Source: CAYPHY01 sp964410625 (lineage in GTDB: Bacteria; Chloroflexota; Anaerolineae; Promineifilales; Promineifilaceae). Taken from it: a DNA stretch of 36,863 nucleotides. The translations under genes were made by a program, and so were the position numbers. A model generated the notes under the pieces. That model was not told the DNA's origin, ran no database searches, and saw nothing but the letters and a program-made list of their open reading frames with translations. The stretch is from NCBI GenBank assembly GCA_964410625.1, contig CAYPHY010000050.1, forward strand, positions 1 through 36,863. The letters are read 5' to 3'. Below, piece by piece: positions 33,021 to 36,863 of the stretch (its first letter is position 1; each line of letters begins with the position of its first letter).

Positions 33021-34499
33021 ATGACCACCAACCATCAACTTTCTAACTACATCAACGGCCGCTGGCAACCCTCGGCCGCTACTGAACATCTGCCCGTCAT
33101 CAACCCGGCAACGGCCGAGACGATGGCCTATGTGCCCCTCTCTCCGGCGGCCGAGGTGGATGAGGCGGCGCAGACGGCAACCAAAGCACAACAATCGTGG
33201 CGACGCATCCCTGCCCCGGAACGCATCCAATATCTGTTCAAGCTGAAGGCGTTGCTCGAAGACAACTTCGAGGAGATCTCGCGTACGATCACGGAGGAGT
33301 CTGGCAAGACACTGGCCGAAGCGCGAGGGGAGATGCGCCGCGCCATTGAAAACGTCGAAGTCGCCTGCGGCATTCCGATGATGATGATGGGCGACTTCTC
33401 CGAAGACATCGCCAGCGGCATTGACGAGATGATGATCCGCCAGCCCGTCGGCGTCTGCGCGATCATCGCCCCCTTCAACTTTCCGGGGATGATCGCCTTC
33501 TGGTTCCTGCCCTATGCCCTCGCCTGTGGCAACACCGTCATCGTCAAGCCCTCGGAGCGCGTCCCGCTGACGATGCAAAAGGTCTTTCATATAATCGATC
33601 AGCTCGATTTACCGCCCGGTGTGGTTAATCTGGTGAATGGTGCGCAAGAAGCGGTCAACGCCATCCTCGACCATCCGGCCATCCACGCCATCAGCTTTGT
33701 TGGCTCCACGGCCGTCGCCCGCCATGTCTACAGTCGCGGCGCAGCCAGTGGCAAGCGCGTCCAGGCCCAGGGCGGCGCGAAGAATCCGATCATCATCCTC
33801 CCCGACGCCGACATCGAAATGACCACGCGGATCACGGCCGATTCCGCCTTCGGTTGTGCCGGACAACGCTGCCTGGCGGCCTCCGTCGCCATCACCGTCG
33901 GCGAGGCCCGCCACACCTTCAGCGAAGCGATTGCCGACGCGGCCGCCTCCCGTGTTGTCGGTTACGGCCTCGACGAGAGCGTACAGATGGGGCCGGTGAT
34001 CACTGCCCAAAGCCGCGACCGCATCCAGAACCTGATCCAGCAAGGGGCTAACGAAGGGGCGACCGTCCTCGTAGACGGCCGCAACCCCACCATCTCCGGC
34101 TATGAAGGGGGCTACTTTGTGCGGCCGACCATCCTCCAGGATGTCAACCCCGCCGGGGAGATCGCCCGCACCGAGATTTTTGGCCCGGTGCTGAGCCTGA
34201 TCCACGCCAATACGATTGACGAGGCGATCCGCTACATCAACAGCGGCCAATATGGCAACATGGCCTGCCTCTTCACCAGCAGCGGGGCGGCCGCGCGTAA
34301 ATTCCGCAACGAAGCCGAAGTGGGCAACATCGGCATCAACATCGGTGTGGCCGCGCCAATGGCCTTCTTCCCCTTCAGTGGTTGGAAAGAGAGCTTCTTC
34401 GGCACGCTCCACGGCCAGGGCAAACACGCTATCGAATTCTTCACCCAAACCAAGGTGGTCGTCGAACGCTGGCCGCGCGAATGGTCGCGCCAGTTCTAG
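33021..34499 (+). CDS. iolA: Methylmalonate-/malonate-semialdehyde dehydrogenase (acylating)
   Basis: A 492-residue CoA-acylating aldehyde dehydrogenase, making acetyl-CoA from malonic semialdehyde, or propionyl-CoA from methylmalonic semialdehyde. Seen: the N-terminal NYINGRWQPS, PVGVCAIIAPFNFPGMIAFWFLP, the coenzyme motif FVGSTAVARHVYSRGA, and the catalytic C284 in CAGQRCLA, with the C-terminal FPFSGWKESFFGTLHGQGKHAIEFFTQ, all typical of MmsA/IolA. No good SD; the gene follows a hairpin array directly. It completes the last step of inositol catabolism. Confidence 0.95.
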   Translation: MTTNHQLSNYINGRWQPSAATEHLPVINPATAETMAYVPLSPAAEVDEAAQTATKAQQSWRRIPAPERIQYLFKLKALLEDNFEEISRTITEESGKTLAEARGEMRRAIENVEVACGIPMMMMGDFSEDIASGIDEMMIRQPVGVCAIIAPFNFPGMIAFWFLPYALACGNTVIVKPSERVPLTMQKVFHIIDQLDLPPGVVNLVNGAQEAVNAILDHPAIHAISFVGSTAVARHVYSRGAASGKRVQAQGGAKNPIIILPDADIEMTTRITADSAFGCAGQRCLAASVAITVGEARHTFSEAIADAAASRVVGYGLDESVQMGPVITAQSRDRIQNLIQQGANEGATVLVDGRNPTISGYEGGYFVRPTILQDVNPAGEIARTEIFGPVLSLIHANTIDEAIRYINSGQYGNMACLFTSSGAAARKFRNEAEVGNIGINIGVAAPMAFFPFSGWKESFFGTLHGQGKHAIEFFTQTKVVVERWPREWSRQF

Positions 34500-34660
34500 T
34501 GGGAGTGAAGTGGAGAGTGGTGAGTGGAGAGTGGCGAGTGCCTTTCAAGGCACGTCACTTACTAGCACGGTGGCTTCAGCCCCGTGTGGAATGTGGCAAG
34601 TCGCACATTGAAAAAATCCGCGTCATCCGCGAAGCATCTGCGAGAATCTGCGTAACAATG
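34500..34660. repeat. GAGAGTGG and ATCCGCG word arrays between iolA and iolE
   Basis: 34500-34544 holds GGAGAGTGGTGAGTGGAGAG words in direct orientation, right after the iolA TAG. 34563-34592 contains a hairpin CACGG/CCGTG. 34613-34654 holds ATCCGCGTCATCCGCG and ATCTGCG words. A GGAG SD (34660-34663) follows. Confidence 0.75.
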
Positions 34661-34671
34661 GAGTCAAACAT

Positions 34672-35571
34672 ATGATCCAAGTAGCGAATGCCCCCTGTTC
34701 GTGGGGCGTGCTGGAGTTTGATTTAGAGGGGGAAGCGGCCGACTATATCCAGGTACTCGACGAAATGCGCGAGACCGGCTACGACGGCACGGAGCTGGGC
34801 GACTGGGGCTTCATGCCCACTGACCCCGCCGCCCTCCAGGAGGAGTTGGCCCGTCGCCAGCTAACGATGCTTGGCGCGTTTGTCCCCGTCGCCCTGGCTA
34901 ATCCCAACGACCACCAGCGCGGTGTGGAGACGGCCGTGCGCACCGCCCGCTTGCTGCGCGATGTCGCCGGGGAATCCCCCTTCATCGTCCTCGCCGACGA
35001 CAACGCCACCGATCCGCTGCGTACCCTAAACGCCGGACGGGTGACGCCGGAGATGGGGCTATCGGCCGAGCAGTGGGCCATCTACACCAGCTGCGCAGAG
35101 CAAGTCGCCCGCGCCGTCCGCGATACCACCGGCTTGTGTACCGTCTTCCACCACCACTGCGCCGGTTTTGTGGAGACGCCAGATGAGGTGACAACCTTCC
35201 TCGGCCGCACCGACCCCGACCTGCTCGGTCTCTGCTTTGACACCGGCCACTATCGCTTCGGCGGCGGTGACCCCGTCGCCGGTCTGCGCCAGCACGCCGA
35301 TCGTATCTGGCATGTCCACTTCAAAGATTGCCATCCCGACGTCGCCGCCCGTTCTCGCGCCGAAGGGTGGGACTACCTCAAATCCCTGCACCACGGCGTC
35401 TTTTGCGAACTGGGCCAGGGCGACGTAGACTTTCCCGCTGTCCTTACCGCACTACGCGAAATGAACTATAGCGGCTGGATTGTCGTCGAGCAAGACGTCC
35501 TCCCCGGCATGGGCCGCCCCAAAGAAAGCGCCCGCCGCAACCGGCTCTACCTCTCAGGCATTGGGTTATAA
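34672..35571 (+). CDS. iolE: Inosose dehydratase
   Basis: A 299-residue xylose-isomerase-like TIM-barrel enzyme that dehydrates 2-keto-myo-inositol. NAPCSWGVLEF at the N-terminus and TGYDGTELGDWGFMPTD are IolE/MocC signatures. FHHHCAGFVETPDEV, FDTGHYRFGGGDP and WHVHFKDCHPD carry the metal and substrate residues, with EQDVLPGMGRPKESA at the end. IolI/IolH are relatives, but the NAPCSWG start favours IolE. A GGAG SD precedes ATG 34672. Confidence 0.92.
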   Translation: MIQVANAPCSWGVLEFDLEGEAADYIQVLDEMRETGYDGTELGDWGFMPTDPAALQEELARRQLTMLGAFVPVALANPNDHQRGVETAVRTARLLRDVAGESPFIVLADDNATDPLRTLNAGRVTPEMGLSAEQWAIYTSCAEQVARAVRDTTGLCTVFHHHCAGFVETPDEVTTFLGRTDPDLLGLCFDTGHYRFGGGDPVAGLRQHADRIWHVHFKDCHPDVAARSRAEGWDYLKSLHHGVFCELGQGDVDFPAVLTALREMNYSGWIVVEQDVLPGMGRPKESARRNRLYLSGIGL

Positions 35572-35579
35572 GAGCTAAA

Positions 35580-35672
35580 GAAAAGGCAGGGGAGCGGAGG
35601 AGCAGGGAGCAGAGGAGGAGTTTCCAGCCTCTCAGTCTCCTAGTCTCCCAATCTCTAATCTCTAGTCTCCAA
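35580..35672. repeat. GAGCAGGGGAG and GTCTCC word arrays
   Basis: Left: GGGGAGCGGAGGAGCAGGGA and GCAGAGGAGGAG. Right: CTCTCAGTCTCCTAGTCTCC and CAATCTCTAATCTCTAG. The left words match the reverse complement of those at 26880-26905; the right words are the GAGACT family. Confidence 0.8.
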
Positions 35673-35684
35673 TTACGAACCACT

Positions 35685-36695
35685 ATGAACACACAACAAC
35701 TACGAATCGCTCTCATCGGCGCCGGCCGCATTGGCAAAGTCCACGCTGAAAGCATCGCCACCCGTATCCCCGAAGCCCAACTGATTGGCATCGCCGACGT
35801 AGACCACGCCGCGGCCGAAGCCATCGCCCAACGCTATCGCACCCCCCTGCTCTCGGCCGACTACCACGACCTGCTCAATTCGCCGGAGGTGGATGCGGTG
35901 GTCATCTGCTCCCCGACCACCACCCACGCCGACATCATCGAAGAAGCGGCCGCCGCCGGAAAACACATCTTCTGCGAAAAGCCGATTTCGCTCAGCCTGG
36001 AAAAGATTGATGCGGCTTTGGCGGCCGTCGAACAAGCGGGCGTCAAGCTGCAAATCGGCTTCAACCGCCGCTTCGACCCCAGCTTTCGCAAGGTGCGCGA
36101 GATGGTCGCCGCCGGAAAGATCGGCCAGCCCCACATCCTGCGTATCACCAGTCGCGACCCCGCCCCGCCGCCGATCAGCTACGTCAAGACCTCCGGCGGC
36201 CTCTTCCTCGACATGACCATCCACGACTTCGACATGGCCCGCTACCTGATCAGCAGCGAAGTGGAGGAGGTCTATGTGGCCGCGGCCGTCCTCGTTGACC
36301 CGGCGATTGGCGCGGCGGGGGATGTGGACACGGCCGTCATCACCCTGCGCTTTGCCAATGGCGTGATCGGCACAATAGACAACAGCCGCCAGGCGGTCTA
36401 TGGCTATGACCAGCGCATTGAGGTCTTCGGCTCAGAGGGGATGGCCGCTGCCGGCAACCGCACCCCCGACAGCCACGTCTACAGCAACGCCGACGGCGTC
36501 CACAGCGCCCTGCCGCTGTACTTCTTCCTCGAACGCTACTTCGATTCCTTTGTGGCGGAGATGAAGGAATTTGTCGCCGCCGTCATGCACGACCGGCCGA
36601 CGCCGGTAACAGGTTTGGACGGCCGCGCCCCCGTCGTCATCGGCCTCGCCGCCCAACAGTCGTTGCGGGAGAATCGGCCGATCCCCCTCCCGTAG
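35685..36695 (+). CDS. iolG: Inositol 2-dehydrogenase (IolG-like, copy 2)
   Basis: A 336-residue Gfo/Idh/MocA dehydrogenase that oxidises myo-inositol to 2-keto-myo-inositol with NAD+. Seen: IGAGRIGKVHAESI, EK99PISLSLEKIDAAL, NRRFDPSFRKVREM, and D176-MTIH180-DFDMARYL with the Asp/His of the catalytic triad. FGSEGMAAAGN and YDQRIEVFG are close to classical IolG sequence, so this copy is the better IolG candidate. No SD. Its stop codon (36693-36695) lies inside the GTAGC repeat, and it is convergent with the TPR gene. Confidence 0.92.
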   Translation: MNTQQLRIALIGAGRIGKVHAESIATRIPEAQLIGIADVDHAAAEAIAQRYRTPLLSADYHDLLNSPEVDAVVICSPTTTHADIIEEAAAAGKHIFCEKPISLSLEKIDAALAAVEQAGVKLQIGFNRRFDPSFRKVREMVAAGKIGQPHILRITSRDPAPPPISYVKTSGGLFLDMTIHDFDMARYLISSEVEEVYVAAAVLVDPAIGAAGDVDTAVITLRFANGVIGTIDNSRQAVYGYDQRIEVFGSEGMAAAGNRTPDSHVYSNADGVHSALPLYFFLERYFDSFVAEMKEFVAAVMHDRPTPVTGLDGRAPVVIGLAAQQSLRENRPIPLP

Positions 36696-36750
36696 CGCGG
36701 ATTGTTTATCCGCGCGAGAAACACACGCGCGGGTAAACAACCCTTGCTAC
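36692..36750. repeat. Intact GTAGC...GCTAC double-hairpin repeat between convergent genes
   Basis: 59 bp from GTAGC to GCTAC. Hairpins are GCGGAT-TGTTT-ATCCGC and GGGT-AAACA-ACCC. The two halves also pair with each other (GCGGATTGTTTATCCGC against GCGGGTAAACAACCC). The iolG TAG stop is within the first four bases, and the right end is 4 nt from the TAA of the opposing TPR gene. The layout suits a bidirectional terminator. Confidence 0.88.
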
Positions 36751-36754
36751 AAGC

Positions 36755-36863
36755 TTACAAACCCTCCAGGTTGGCACGTCCTTGACGAGTAATCGGATGG
36801 TCGGGGCCAAGTTTGGCCTCCAAAATGGCGACGGCACGCTGCAAATACGCTTTTGCCGTTGCC
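36755..36863 (-). CDS. C-terminal fragment of a TPR (kinesin-light-chain-like) protein
   Basis: Minus-strand partial gene running off the window. The last 35 residues before TAA (36755-36757) read ...AYLQRAVAILEAKLGPDHPITRQGRANLEGL. The pattern A-x-x-x-x-x-R-A-x-x-I-x-E-x-x-L-G-P-D-H-P-x-T is the TPR_10/TPR_12 repeat found in kinesin light chains and in bacterial NB-ARC/STAND signalling ATPases. Only the end is visible, so domain content cannot be judged. No ORF starts here, only the tail. Confidence 0.72.
   Translation of the reverse strand, partial: ATAKAYLQRAVAILEAKLGPDHPITRQGRANLEGL

Noticed and set aside
33609..34448. Long antisense ORF (279 codons) opposite iolA
   Set aside because: Shadow of a strongly conserved aldehyde dehydrogenase; no recognisable domain on the antisense strand. 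Long antisense frames are common in this DNA.

Overview
This is a draft-assembly window (one 100-N gap at 4359-4458) of moderately high G+C from a free-living heterotrophic bacterium. The best guess is a filamentous Chloroflexota (Anaerolineae/Caldilineae-like). The basis is the mix of YfhO and GT39 membrane proteins with long soluble tails, a lipoprotein solute-binding protein on an acidic Pro-rich stalk, a CBS-containing family II pyrophosphatase, and very repeat-rich short intergenic regions. No rRNA, ribosomal protein or other phylogenetic marker is present, so the phylum call is an inference.

Layout. 1-4341 (+): metallophosphoesterase, PHP-type histidinol-phosphatase-like protein, long-chain acyl-CoA synthetase and a small DUF1579-like protein. 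4471-12352 (-): GNAT acetyltransferase, membrane-anchored clan-A glycoside-hydrolase-like protein, YfhO-like membrane protein, streptothricin-acetyltransferase-like GNAT and a GT39 glycosyltransferase; this looks like a cell-surface glycan neighbourhood. 12484-18775 (+): cupin, GNAT, CBS-pyrophosphatase, gluconokinase overlapping a zinc-ribbon SpoU methyltransferase, Ogt-type DNA repair methyltransferase and a CrtI-type carotenoid desaturase. 19087-21371: a MocR regulator (-) divergent from a TetR regulator (+).

21490-36695 (+) is a 15-kb myo-inositol catabolic locus. It opens with a sigma70-like promoter overlapped by a perfect 20-bp palindrome, then a LacI regulator, iolB, iolC, iolD, an IolG-like dehydrogenase, two nearly identical tandem sugar-binding proteins (one lipoprotein, one secreted), a permease, a single-domain ABC ATPase, a pentapeptide-repeat protein, iolA, iolE and a second IolG-like dehydrogenase. 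Inositol would be imported by the ABC system, oxidised (IolG), dehydrated (IolE), hydrolysed (IolD), isomerised (IolB), phosphorylated (IolC) and, after an aldolase (IolJ) that is not in the window, the malonic semialdehyde would be converted to acetyl-CoA (IolA). The window ends in the C-terminus of a convergent TPR protein.

The most unusual property is the repeats. Almost every intergenic region holds a short hairpin-forming array in which a 7-10-bp word is repeated and then followed by its reverse complement. The word differs between loci but falls into families. Several arrays supply the stop codon of the preceding gene, and three lie in frame inside membrane-protein genes. A second class has GTAGC...GCTAC ends and internal hairpins, and sits between convergent genes. 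The palindrome CGGCCG is also strongly over-represented, about 6-8 per kb where I counted.
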